A stretch of 37,610 nucleotides of DNA from Candidatus Gastranaerophilales bacterium. Its GTDB lineage: Bacteria; Cyanobacteriota; Vampirovibrionia; Gastranaerophilales; Gastranaerophilaceae. The position numbers were made by a program, and so were the translations under genes. Below, piece after piece: positions 5,981 to 14,572 of the stretch (within the stretch, counting starts at the first letter, position 1; every line of letters starts with the position of its first letter). The DNA is taken from assembly GCA_944323985.1 (NCBI GenBank), contig CALUUP010000014.1, positions 1-37,610 on the forward strand. The letters are read 5' to 3'. The notes beneath the pieces were generated by a model. That model made no database searches and was not told the origin of the DNA. It saw only the letters and a program-made list of their open reading frames with translations.

Positions 5981-6946
5981 ATGAAAGCAATAGTATTTGA
6001 TAAAGAATTAAAACTTGATAATAATTACCCAAAACCAGTTCCCAAAGAGGGTGAAGCATTAATAAGAGTAATTCTTGCAGGTATTTGTAATACTGATTAT
6101 GAAATTACTAAAGGGTATATGGGATATGTTGGAGTTTTAGGTCATGAATTTGTTGGTGTTGTTGAAGATGTCAATGGAGAGGATAAATCTTTAATTGGAA
6201 AAAGAGTTGTTGCAGAAATAAGCTATGGTTGTGATGATCCTAATTGTGAATGGTGTGCAAAAAAGAATTATCGTCATTGCCCAAATCGTCACACATTGGG
6301 TATATGGAGAAAAGATGGTTGTATGGCAGAATATATGACAATGCCTACAAAAGTTTTATTTGAAATACCTGATAATGTTTCTGATGAACAAGCAGTTTTT
6401 GTAGAACCTCTTGCTGCAGCATGTGAAATAACAGAACAATTACATATTGAACCTACTCAAAAAGTTTTGGTTTTAGGTGATGGAAAATTAGGACTTACAA
6501 CAGCTTTAACATTAAATGCTCAAAATTTTGATGTATTATTGGTTGGAAAACATCAAAATAAATTAGATATTGCCTCAGCTCAAGGGGTAAAAACTCAGCT
6601 TCTTGATGAATTTATTCCTCAAAAAATATATGATGTTGTTGTAGAAGCAACAGGAACAGCCTCCGGGTTTGAAACTTCTATGGCACTAACTAAGCCAAGA
6701 GGGGTTTTGGTTCTAAAAAGTACTGTAGCTTCAGGGAAAGAACTTAATCTAGCACCTATTGTAATTGATGAAATAACAGTTTTAGGTTCTCGTTGCGGTC
6801 AATTTGGTCCGGCAATAAGATTATTAGAGAATCACAGAATTGATTTTAAACCATTTATAACAAAAACTTATTCAATAGATGATGCTATAGAAGCTTTTGA
6901 AGCTAATAAATCTAAAGAAAGTTTGAAAATATTAATAAAGATATAA
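5981..6946 (+). CDS. Zinc-dependent MDR-family alcohol dehydrogenase
   Basis: 321 residues, slightly short for the medium-chain dehydrogenase/reductase family (about 340-350). Visible landmarks are the catalytic-zinc ligands C36 and H55-E56 in GHEF, a VEPLAAA segment, the structural-zinc cysteines C84/C89/C92/C100, and the Rossmann loop VLGDGKLG (164-171). It should oxidise an alcohol or reduce an aldehyde with NAD(P); the substrate cannot be read from sequence. It is a single-gene unit with its own promoter, an AAGGAGAG ribosome site and a strong terminator at 6961-6993. Confidence 0.88.
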   Translation: MKAIVFDKELKLDNNYPKPVPKEGEALIRVILAGICNTDYEITKGYMGYVGVLGHEFVGVVEDVNGEDKSLIGKRVVAEISYGCDDPNCEWCAKKNYRHCPNRHTLGIWRKDGCMAEYMTMPTKVLFEIPDNVSDEQAVFVEPLAAACEITEQLHIEPTQKVLVLGDGKLGLTTALTLNAQNFDVLLVGKHQNKLDIASAQGVKTQLLDEFIPQKIYDVVVEATGTASGFETSMALTKPRGVLVLKSTVASGKELNLAPIVIDEITVLGSRCGQFGPAIRLLENHRIDFKPFITKTYSIDDAIEAFEANKSKESLKILIKI

Positions 6947-6960
6947 TGGTTGAATAAAAA

Positions 6961-6993
6961 GGGGCTCGGTTTATAAAACCGAGCCTCTTTTTT
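6961..6993. terminator. Bidirectional intrinsic terminator
   Basis: 10-bp perfect stem GGCTCGGTTT/AAACCGAGCC with a 3-nt loop, T6 on the plus strand and a T5 run on the minus strand. It ends the dehydrogenase transcript and, from the other side, the rsgA / prenyl synthase / divergent-PAP2 operon. Confidence 0.9.
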
Positions 6994-6995
6994 AA

Positions 6996-7469
6996 TTAAG
7001 CTAAAATATTTTTTAATAAATGATGTATATAATACGCATAAACAATTCCAAAAATTGCTCCTGCAAAAACTTGCATAGGAGTGTGACCGAGAAGTTCTTT
7101 TAATTTTCCTCCTGCTTCTTGTAAATCTTGTTTATATAAATCCATAATTATTTTATTTAAACAAGCAGCTTGTTTCCCTGCTGCGCGTCTAACTCCTGCC
7201 GCATCGTACATTACAATAAACGCATAGCCTAAAGCAATTGCAAATTCTATAGAATGAAAACCTTGAATTAATCCTACAGTTGTAGAAAGTCCCATAACAC
7301 CAGCTGAATGAGAACTTGGCATTCCTCCTGTTGTAGTGAATAATCTTAAATCTAGATTGCGTTTTACTATTAAATGAAGAATACATTTAACAAATTGGGC
7401 TAAAATTATTCCAGAAAAAGCAATAAAAATAACTTCATAACCTGTATTATAAATTTGAGATAAATTCAT
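6996..7469 (-). CDS. Divergent PAP2-family membrane protein (DUF212)
   Basis: 157 residues. It contains the family signature GGMPSSHSAGVMGLS (about residues 48-62), corresponding to the acid-phosphatase SGH motif, and several hydrophobic segments including a C-terminal one. Family members are integral membrane proteins of uncertain activity, possibly lipid or isoprenoid pyrophosphate phosphatases. The start overlaps the stop of the upstream prenyl synthase by 1 bp (TAATG), so the two are translationally coupled. That supports a role with polyprenyl diphosphates. This linkage is common in Cyanobacteria. Confidence 0.85.
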   Translation of the reverse strand: MNLSQIYNTGYEVIFIAFSGIILAQFVKCILHLIVKRNLDLRLFTTTGGMPSSHSAGVMGLSTTVGLIQGFHSIEFAIALGYAFIVMYDAAGVRRAAGKQAACLNKIIMDLYKQDLQEAGGKLKELLGHTPMQVFAGAIFGIVYAYYIHHLLKNILA

Positions 7470-8338
7470 TAAACACTCCCTATTCTATTATTTAATTTAT
7501 CCAATATTTCTTTAAAGATTTTAGAATCATAATTATCTATTATATCATAACATTCTTGTATTAAATTTTTAAATTTTTGTTTAGCATTTTCAAGCCCGTA
7601 TAAAGAAACATAAGTTAATTTTCCACTATTTTTATCTTTTCCTATGGTTTTTCCTAATTCTTCAAAAGAAGAAATTTCATCCATAATATCATCGTAAATC
7701 TGAAAAGCTAAGCCAAATTTTTTAGCGAAAATATCAAATTTTTCAATAATTTCTTCAGAAGCATTAGCAATAATAGCTCCTGTTCTTAAAGCAAGTCTAA
7801 AAAGTACAGCCGTTTTATTCATATGAATAAAATCAAGAGTATCTTCCGGAGATTTAATAAGTTTACCTCCCTCAGATTCGATATCAACAACTTGACCTGC
7901 GATTAAACCATAAGCTCCTGCAAATTTAGTATATTCGTGAATAATTTTTACAATTTGCTCAGAAGTTAAACTCTTAGATTGTTCTATTATTAATTGAGGA
8001 GCAAACGTTAGTAGTGCATCTCCGGCAAGAACGGCATTCGCTTCTCCAAAAACCTTGTGATTAGAAGGCTTTCCTCTTCTAAAATCATCATTATCCATAC
8101 AAGGTAAATCATCGTGTATAAGGCTTTGAACGTGGAGCATTTCAATTGCACAAGCAGTTGGAAAAGCTTTTTCAATATCCGCTCCAAGAATTCTTGCTGT
8201 TTCCAAGCACATTACAGGTCTTAATCGTTTTCCTGGAAGCATTAAAGTATATTTCATAGCTTTAAAAATATCCTCAGGATAAACAATTTGCATATATTCA
8301 TCTAAATGTTTATTTACTTGTTCAATCAATTGTTTCAT
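7469..8338 (-). CDS. ispA: Polyprenyl (farnesyl/geranylgeranyl) diphosphate synthase
   Basis: 289 residues from the ATG at 8338, preceded by AAGGAT. A TTG two codons upstream is in frame but too close to the ribosome site. The first aspartate-rich motif is DDLPCMDNDD (76-85), of the type with two extra residues, and the second is DDIMD in the C-terminal half. RRG and Lys/Arg substrate residues are present. It condenses IPP with allylic diphosphates in the cytoplasm. It resembles cyanobacterial CrtE and E. coli IspA, so C15 versus C20 product is uncertain. It overlaps rsgA by 17 bp and is coupled to the divergent-PAP2 gene. Confidence 0.9.
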   Translation of the reverse strand: MKQLIEQVNKHLDEYMQIVYPEDIFKAMKYTLMLPGKRLRPVMCLETARILGADIEKAFPTACAIEMLHVQSLIHDDLPCMDNDDFRRGKPSNHKVFGEANAVLAGDALLTFAPQLIIEQSKSLTSEQIVKIIHEYTKFAGAYGLIAGQVVDIESEGGKLIKSPEDTLDFIHMNKTAVLFRLALRTGAIIANASEEIIEKFDIFAKKFGLAFQIYDDIMDEISSFEELGKTIGKDKNSGKLTYVSLYGLENAKQKFKNLIQECYDIIDNYDSKIFKEILDKLNNRIGSV

Positions 8339-9323
8339 TTTCAATATCCTTATAAATATTTTGTTTTAAAGTGTTTCTTGCACTTTGACGTTTTCTTACA
8401 CTTATTTTTACAGCGGTTTTATCGTTATTTGTTTTGTGCGAAGTTTCAATTTTTCGTCCTTGATATTTAACTTTTTCTTTGTATTCTTTTGCTTCTTCAA
8501 CAAATTCTAAATAACTTGAATATCTGGATTCATCAATTTTATCAAGATGTTCTTTTACTGAACAATTTGATTCATTTATATGAAGACAATCCTGAAATTT
8601 ACAATATTGCTTGTATTGAGAAATTTCAGGGAATAATAAATCTACTTCATTAGGCATAATAAAATCGAATTTCAAATTACTAAAACCAGGGGTATCAACT
8701 ATTCTGGAATTTTCATCTATAGAAATTATTTCACAATGTCTGGTAGTATGAGTACCTCTTTGAGTTTTTTCGCTAATTTCTTTTGTTCTTAATTTTAAAT
8801 TAGGAGCAATAGCATTAATAAGACTGGTTTTCCCTACCCCTGATGAACCACAAAGAACAGAGGTTTTGTCTTTCAAAATTTCTTTAAATTCTTCTATTCC
8901 AAAACCTTCTTTAGCAGAAGTAAATAAAATATCATATCCTAAAGGTTCATAAATCGAAAAAACTTTTTCTATAGTACTATCATCATTTGATAAATCATTT
9001 TTATTGAAACATAAAATAGCATCAATGTTATGGTATTTGGCAAAAGATATATATCGATTAAGTTGAGAAAAATTTAATTCAGGCTCTTTTACAGCAGAAA
9101 TTATAATAACTCGATCTACATTTGCTACAGTAGGACGAGTGATAAAATTTTTTCTCGGTAATATTTTTTCTATAGCACCATCTTTAAACTCAACAAAATC
9201 TCCAACAAAAATTTTTTGTTTTTGTTTTTTTAAAACTTCACGAATCTTGCATTCAAAAGATTGTCCTTCAGAATAAACATAATAAAAATCAGAATGAATT
9301 TTAAAAATTTGCCCTTTTGCCAT
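8322..9323 (-). CDS. rsgA: Ribosome small-subunit GTPase RsgA
   Basis: 333 residues, a circularly permuted GTPase: OB-fold N-terminus, then G4 (CFNKNDL), G1 (GSSGVGKTSLIN) and G3 (DTPGFSNLKF) in that order, then a zinc knuckle (C-x4-C-x-H-x5-C; CKFQDCLH...NC). It matures and checks the 30S subunit. The C-terminal tail after the knuckle is long and basic, overlapping the next gene by 17 bp. There is no Shine-Dalgarno site; an extended -10 ends 6 nt before the ATG. It is the first gene of the operon with the prenyl synthase and DUF212. Confidence 0.95.
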   Translation of the reverse strand: MAKGQIFKIHSDFYYVYSEGQSFECKIREVLKKQKQKIFVGDFVEFKDGAIEKILPRKNFITRPTVANVDRVIIISAVKEPELNFSQLNRYISFAKYHNIDAILCFNKNDLSNDDSTIEKVFSIYEPLGYDILFTSAKEGFGIEEFKEILKDKTSVLCGSSGVGKTSLINAIAPNLKLRTKEISEKTQRGTHTTRHCEIISIDENSRIVDTPGFSNLKFDFIMPNEVDLLFPEISQYKQYCKFQDCLHINESNCSVKEHLDKIDESRYSSYLEFVEEAKEYKEKVKYQGRKIETSHKTNNDKTAVKISVRKRQSARNTLKQNIYKDIENETID

Positions 9324-9329
9324 AAAAAA

Positions 9330-9338
9330 ATTTTACCA
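9330..9338 (-). promoter_or_regulatory. Extended -10 of rsgA, leaderless spacing
   Basis: Minus strand reads TGG-TAAAAT then six T and the ATG at 9323. No ribosome site lies in between, so translation probably starts on a leaderless mRNA. Confidence 0.5.
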
Positions 9339-9407
9339 TAATAAGACGAAAAACTATTATTTTGTAAATAACTTTTAATATTCCAACCAAAAACTTAAAA
9401 CATATTG

Positions 9408-9413
9408 TATAAT
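9408..9413 (+). promoter_or_regulatory. -10 element upstream of ribH
   Basis: Consensus TATAAT 32 nt before the ribH start. The matching -35 position (AACCAA) is poor. The leader carries AAGGAGAAGG just before the ATG. Confidence 0.5.
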
Positions 9414-9445
9414 GTAATATATACTATGTATTAAGGAGAAGGTTA

Positions 9446-9907
9446 ATGTCAGTTATAGAAGGTTTGTTAACAGTAAAAGATGAAAAATTTTGTATAATTG
9501 TATCCCGTTTTAATGAATTTATTTGTTCAAAATTATTATCAGGAGCTTTAGATGAATTAAAACGTCACGGTGTAAATGAACAAAATATTGATGTGGTGTG
9601 GTGTCCAGGAGCTTTTGAAATACCTTTAGTTGCAAAAAAATGTGCAAAGACCGGAAAATATAGTGCTATTATAACACTAGGTGCCGTAATTAAAGGTTCA
9701 ACATCACATTATGATTATGTTTGTGCTGAAGTTTCAAAAGGTGTTGCATCAGTTGGTTTAGAAACAGAAATTCCTGTAATATTTGGAGTTTTAACAACTG
9801 ATAATATCGAACAAGCTATTGAAAGAGCAGGGACTAAAGCTGGTAACAAAGGTTCTGATGCCGCTAAATCTGCTATTGAAATGGCTAATCTAATTAACAA
9901 AATATAG
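9446..9907 (+). CDS. ribH: 6,7-dimethyl-8-ribityllumazine synthase
   Basis: 153 residues, the full family length. Signature blocks are SRFNEFI (substrate Phe), [21 protein letters not shown] with the catalytic His, FGVLTTDN and AGTKAGNKG. It makes the lumazine precursor of riboflavin in the cytoplasm, usually as a 60-mer or pentamer. Other rib genes are absent from this window, so ribH stands apart from its pathway. It is followed 34 nt later by murQ in the same direction and probably on the same transcript. Confidence 0.97.
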   Translation: MSVIEGLLTVKDEKFCIIVSRFNEFICSKLLSGALDELKRHGVNEQNIDVVWCPGAFEIPLVAKKCAKTGKYSAIITLGAVIKGSTSHYDYVCAEVSKGVASVGLETEIPVIFGVLTTDNIEQAIERAGTKAGNKGSDAAKSAIEMANLINKI

Positions 9908-9941
9908 TTTTATCTTTTTTAGTAAGAAAGGAGCAATATTT

Positions 9942-10841
9942 ATGAGCGAAGTTATTACTGAATTTAGAAATGAAAACACCAAAAATATTGATTTGTTATC
10001 AACAATAGATATGGTAAAAAAAATAAATGAAGAAGATAAGCTCGTTGCTCTTGCTATAGAAGATGAACTACCTAATATTGCAGAAGCTGTTGATACAATT
10101 GCAAAACAATTTTTACACGGTGGCAGATTATATTATTATGGAGCCGGAACTTCTGGTAGAATTGGTGTTCTTGATGCATCCGAATGTCCTCCAACATTCG
10201 GAGTTCCTTCTGATATGGTAATTGGAATTATTGCAGGTGGAGATGGTGCTTTAAGAAATGCTGTAGAAGGTGCTGAAGATAATTTTGAATTAGGAATGAG
10301 GGATGCTGAATGTCTTAGAGAAAAAGATGTTTGTGTTGTTATTTCTGCAAGTGGTAATCCTAAATATCTGTTAGGAGTACTAAAAAAGGCTGATGAAATC
10401 GGTTGTAAAACGATAGCACTTACCTGTAACCATAATGCTGCAATTTTAGAAGAAGCTGGTCTTGGAATTTGTGTTGAAATAGGACCTGAAGTTATTGCTG
10501 GATCAAGTAGAATGAAAGCCGGTTCTGTTCAAAAAATGGTTTTGAATATGTTATCAACAGGTGCAATGATAAAAATTGGTAAAACCTATGAAAACTTTAT
10601 GATTGATTTGATGCCTAACAATGAAAAATTAAAAGACAGAGCAATTAGAATTGTTGCAGAAATTGCAGGGGTAACTTTATCAGAAGCTTTTGAAAAATTA
10701 ATGGAATGTAATTGGGAAGTTAAAACTGCTATCATTATGATTAAATGTGATTTGTCAAAAGAAGAGGCAAAAGAAGCTCTTCGTAGAAATTGTGGTGTTT
10801 TAAGGCGAACATTAAATAGTTTCGAAGTATTCAACAACTGA
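9942..10841 (+). CDS. murQ: N-acetylmuramic acid 6-phosphate etherase
   Basis: 299 residues. The SIS-domain signature YYGAGTSGRIGVLDASECPP, the SASGNPKY loop and the EVIAGSSRMKAG block are all present. The enzyme cleaves the lactyl ether of MurNAc-6-P to GlcNAc-6-P, recycling peptidoglycan sugars or using imported muropeptide sugars. An AAGGAGC ribosome site is present. Its last 30 bp overlap, tail to tail, the gene for a large peptidoglycan hydrolase, so a wall-degrading enzyme and a wall-sugar salvage enzyme sit together. No anmK or PTS gene is seen here. Confidence 0.96.
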   Translation: MSEVITEFRNENTKNIDLLSTIDMVKKINEEDKLVALAIEDELPNIAEAVDTIAKQFLHGGRLYYYGAGTSGRIGVLDASECPPTFGVPSDMVIGIIAGGDGALRNAVEGAEDNFELGMRDAECLREKDVCVVISASGNPKYLLGVLKKADEIGCKTIALTCNHNAAILEEAGLGICVEIGPEVIAGSSRMKAGSVQKMVLNMLSTGAMIKIGKTYENFMIDLMPNNEKLKDRAIRIVAEIAGVTLSEAFEKLMECNWEVKTAIIMIKCDLSKEEAKEALRRNCGVLRRTLNSFEVFNN

Positions 10842-13436
10842 TTTTGCCATAATGTCTGCATATTCATTCATTAATTTTGGATTTTGTAAACGTTCTCTTC
10901 CTTTAGGAGAAACCATAAATGCTGTTTCCCAAAGTACACTAGGGATTTTTCTGTGCATTTCTGCGCTAGTACAAACTCCTAAAGGTTCCCCTTTTGCTTG
11001 TGCGTAATCTTGTTTTCCTTCAAAATAGAATTTATCTTTATTGTTTATTGTTTCTATTTTAGGTATGGTGTTGTCAAAATTTTTCTCAATTAATTTAGCT
11101 AAAGTTTGACTTTTTTTGTTTAATTCAGTACCTTTGCTACCTCTTTTGGTGCTATAGTAAACTTGAGTTCTATCTTGTGTTAGTTTGTCGTGAGAATTTA
11201 CATGAACGGATATTAACATATCTGCAGAATTTTCTTTTTTCTTTAATTCTTGCATAATGATGTTAGCATGGCCTTGTAAGAAAATTACTTTAGCTCCTTG
11301 AGATGTTAATTTGTTTTTAATTCTCATGGCATTGTCATAATTATATAACCATTCATCTTCTGCACCGGCTCTGCCAAGAGTTCCTCTATCAATACCGGCT
11401 TGTGAATATCCGTGACCTGCATTTAAAATAATTGTTTTTCCGGATAGTCTACCTTTTCTTAATGGTAGAAAAACTTCTCTTGTTGCAGCGACTTTACCGT
11501 TAATTTTGCGTTTCTTTTTTAACAAAGGTCTGTTTGTGAAATTTGCTTCTCCAGCCATATTAATTGTTTCAGTCTTTGTGTTTGTTTGGTTGTCAATTTT
11601 TATTTCTTTTCTCTCATTTGATATTGCAAAATCAGCATCATCATATAATATGATTAATTTGCTTCCTGCTTTTATATCAGTTGAAGTAATATTATTTAAA
11701 GATTTTAATTTATCGATAGGAACTCCGACTTTTTTTGAAATTGAATATAAAGTTTCGCCTTTTTTGATTTCATGAGTAAAACCTGGAATTTCTATAATTT
11801 GACCAGCTTTGATTTGATCAACATCTTCTATATTATTCAAATCTTTTAACATTTCTATTGATATTCCAAATTTTTTCGAAATTTGAAATAAATTATCACC
11901 TTTTTTTATTTCATATCCAACTTTTTGAATATTTAACATTTCACCGGCTTTAATCTGAGTTTTATCTTCAATGTTATTATTTTGACAAAGAGCTTCTTCT
12001 GATAAACCATATTCTTTTGCTAAGCGCCAAACAGTTTCTCCCTTTTGGATTTCGTGACCTAAAGTATATACATTTAATTCTCCAAATTTTTCTATTTTAG
12101 TATCTGAATTAAATGTAACTTTTTCAAATGAATTTTTAGGAACTTTATTTTCTTTAATATCTTCTTTGTTCTTTTTTGTGCCAAAAATTTTATTCCATAA
12201 GTTTACAAAAAAGTTTTTTATTCCTTTCCAAGCTCTTATAAATATATTTTCTTTTTTAGATTTTTTTATTTCTTTTACAGTTTTGTCTTTTTCCTGTATA
12301 GTATCGTTTATTGTTTTTGTTGAATCTATTTCTTTAGTATTTATATTTTCAGACTTAATATTAGCTGTATTTTGTTTTATATTCTTTAAATATGGAACAT
12401 TTAATTCTGAACCTAAAACTATCGATTCAGGGTTTTTATTTATTTGTTTAAATTCTTCATAAAAATCTTTAAATTCAATATTTTGACTATTAGGTAAAGA
12501 ATTATAAGCTTTCTGTGCAACCGCAAAAACGCCTTTTCCTTTAAAAGAGTTATCAATCTTTATTTTTGAAGATTCTGCTGTTCTGATTTCTCCACTTATT
12601 TTACCGGTTTTATAATATTCGTATATTTGTTTTAATTCTGTTAAATCTTGTTTGTTTTTTATAAAATTTTGTAATGCTTTGTTGTATAACTTTTCTATTT
12701 CAGCAATTGATTGTTTTCTTTCATTGCCATTTAAATCTCTAACAGCAAGGATTGCGCGGCTGAGACTTCTTCTATATAAACCTGGCTCTTCTTTCTCTCC
12801 GTCCTTCATTTTTACACAATGAATATTTGCTATAACTTCTGACCAATTTTTTTCAGCCACAGCTTTTTTTATTTTTGAACCAATTTGTCCTGGTCCTTTA
12901 TTGAATGATAAATCAATCAAGGCTTCTTTAATAGATTGAGGCATTGTGTTATATGATTTCGAACCAACTTTATTTTTAACATAATTTGCATGTTCTTTAA
13001 GATGTTCTGAAAGTTTTTTATACGCATCTTTTTGTGTATATGTTGCCGTATTTTTGCCTTGTAACCATTCTCCAAAGCCAATAGTTTTACTTCCGCCTCT
13101 GTCTTTATATGCTACAGAGTTAGCTTCATAATAATGATAACTATCGCCTTCATAATATCTTATTAAATCAATTAGATGGGTTTGAGATTTTTTTATTGCT
13201 GAATGATTGTCTTTTAATAAAGACCAACTATAATTCTTGATACCAGTTTTTTCAATGGCTTCATTTAAGTAAATCAATTCATCTTCGGTAATAATTCTTT
13301 TTCCTCTGTATTCATCAGTGGGTGGTGTTATTAGTGAAAGATGCAAACTGTCTATTACGTTTGGTTTGCTGGAATTTTTCAGTGTATAAAAATTTATTTC
13401 TTTTAAGGAATCTGAAGTGTTAATTTGTAAACTCAT
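10812..13436 (-). CDS. GH24 lysozyme - LysM - amidase_3 peptidoglycan hydrolase
   Basis: 874 residues. Order: N-terminal extension with an INF motif (14-16); a phage-type lysozyme GH24 domain (about 83-235, catalytic Glu at IRYYEG, TIGFGEW, LSFNKGPGQIG, YRRSLSRA); a LysM-like region (about 300-350); a basic-aromatic amphipathic stretch (398-420, FIRAWKGIKNFFVNLWNK); three LysM repeats (458-503, 507-551, 553-597); and amidase_3 (667-874) with metal-site H675, E693, H745 and catalytic E837. It should cut both the glycan strand and the MurNAc-L-Ala bond. No signal peptide is visible, so export must be non-classical or need lysis. The ribosome site is weak (AGAGAG). Confidence 0.88.
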   Translation of the reverse strand: MSLQINTSDSLKEINFYTLKNSSKPNVIDSLHLSLITPPTDEYRGKRIITEDELIYLNEAIEKTGIKNYSWSLLKDNHSAIKKSQTHLIDLIRYYEGDSYHYYEANSVAYKDRGGSKTIGFGEWLQGKNTATYTQKDAYKKLSEHLKEHANYVKNKVGSKSYNTMPQSIKEALIDLSFNKGPGQIGSKIKKAVAEKNWSEVIANIHCVKMKDGEKEEPGLYRRSLSRAILAVRDLNGNERKQSIAEIEKLYNKALQNFIKNKQDLTELKQIYEYYKTGKISGEIRTAESSKIKIDNSFKGKGVFAVAQKAYNSLPNSQNIEFKDFYEEFKQINKNPESIVLGSELNVPYLKNIKQNTANIKSENINTKEIDSTKTINDTIQEKDKTVKEIKKSKKENIFIRAWKGIKNFFVNLWNKIFGTKKNKEDIKENKVPKNSFEKVTFNSDTKIEKFGELNVYTLGHEIQKGETVWRLAKEYGLSEEALCQNNNIEDKTQIKAGEMLNIQKVGYEIKKGDNLFQISKKFGISIEMLKDLNNIEDVDQIKAGQIIEIPGFTHEIKKGETLYSISKKVGVPIDKLKSLNNITSTDIKAGSKLIILYDDADFAISNERKEIKIDNQTNTKTETINMAGEANFTNRPLLKKKRKINGKVAATREVFLPLRKGRLSGKTIILNAGHGYSQAGIDRGTLGRAGAEDEWLYNYDNAMRIKNKLTSQGAKVIFLQGHANIIMQELKKKENSADMLISVHVNSHDKLTQDRTQVYYSTKRGSKGTELNKKSQTLAKLIEKNFDNTIPKIETINNKDKFYFEGKQDYAQAKGEPLGVCTSAEMHRKIPSVLWETAFMVSPKGRERLQNPKLMNEYADIMAKSVVEYFETI

Positions 13437-13541
13437 ATATTGAAACTCTCTATCTCTTTTATATATAAAGTATGTTATTAATTAAAAATTGATTATTTTT
13501 TACAAATATTTACATAAATCGTAAAGAACCTGTTTTTATAG

Positions 13542-13547
13542 TATAAT
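13542..13547 (+). promoter_or_regulatory. -10 element of the gpsA operon
   Basis: Consensus TATAAT 23 nt before the gpsA ATG, inside the divergent 134-bp gap to the hydrolase gene. The -35 position is weak. Confidence 0.5.
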
Positions 13548-13570
13548 GTAGAAAATAGAGGAGTGAATTG

Positions 13571-14572
13571 ATGAAATTAACAGTACTTGGACCAGGTTGT
13601 TGGGGGTTGACGTTAGCTTGGTTGTTAAATGATAATTTTGAAGATATAACAATTTGGGGTAGAGAATGTGATTTAAACGAGGATTTAGTTGTTAATAAAC
13701 ATTGTTCAAAACCTCTTGAAGTTCAATTAGATAAAAGAGTAGAAATCACTGCTGATTTAAAAAAGGCTATTGAAAATGCAGATATAATCTTATCAGTTGT
13801 AGCGACAAGCGGAGTAAGAAGTGTTTGTGAACAACTTAAAGTTGCTGGTATAAAACCAACACAACCATTAGTGAATGCGTCTAAAGGTTTGGAACTTAAT
13901 TCTTTAATGAGGATGAGTGAAGTAATAAAAGATGTTTTACCAGAGCAAAAAGTTGTTATTTTATCAGGTCCAACTCTTGCAAAAGAAGTTTTACAAGGAA
14001 AACCTACAGCTGCTTCGGTTGCTTGTGAAGATTTAGAAGTAGCGGAATTTGTTCAAAAAGCTTGTAATGTACCTAATAAATTTAGATTATACACTAATTC
14101 AGATGTAATTGGTGTTGAATTAGGCGGAAGTTTGAAAAATGTTATTGCGATAGCGTCTGGATTTGCTCATACAATGGATTTAGGTGATAACTGTATGGGA
14201 AGTCTTTTAACTAGGGGGATGGCTGAGATAGTAAGATTATCCGTTAAACTAGGAGCTAATCCTTCTACACTGTACGGGCTTTCCGGCATGGGAGATTTGA
14301 TTGCAACTTGTTCAAGCCCAATGTCAAGGAATTATACCGTTGGTGCGATGCTTGGAAAAGGTAAAAAAATTGATGATATTTTAAACGAGCTTGGTTCCGT
14401 TGCAGAAGGTGTAAAAACTTCGAAGGCAGTTTGTGATTTAGCTAAAAAACTTGGAGTTGAAGTTCCTGTTTCTAGTGCTATTTATGAGGCAGTTTATACT
14501 GATATTACTCCTCAAGAAGTTCTTTCAAAACTTATGAATAGAAAATTAAAAAAGGAAGAAAGTTATGATTAA
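13571..14572 (+). CDS. gpsA: Glycerol-3-phosphate dehydrogenase [NAD(P)+]
   Basis: 333 residues from the ATG at 13571; an in-frame TTG at 13568 adds one residue and is disfavoured because GAGGAG sits 8 nt before the ATG. It has the Rossmann motif GPGCWG, SGPTLAKEV, the catalytic Lys in GGSLKNVIAIASG, and the C-terminal GLSGMGDLIATCSSPMSRN block. It reduces DHAP to sn-glycerol-3-phosphate for membrane lipids. The 8-bp overlap with the next gene implies translational coupling. Confidence 0.96.
   Translation: MKLTVLGPGCWGLTLAWLLNDNFEDITIWGRECDLNEDLVVNKHCSKPLEVQLDKRVEITADLKKAIENADIILSVVATSGVRSVCEQLKVAGIKPTQPLVNASKGLELNSLMRMSEVIKDVLPEQKVVILSGPTLAKEVLQGKPTAASVACEDLEVAEFVQKACNVPNKFRLYTNSDVIGVELGGSLKNVIAIASGFAHTMDLGDNCMGSLLTRGMAEIVRLSVKLGANPSTLYGLSGMGDLIATCSSPMSRNYTVGAMLGKGKKIDDILNELGSVAEGVKTSKAVCDLAKKLGVEVPVSSAIYEAVYTDITPQEVLSKLMNRKLKKEESYD

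Noticed and set aside
9715-9900. Minus-strand frame opposite ribH
   Set aside because: Antisense to a fully conserved enzyme; no start signals.
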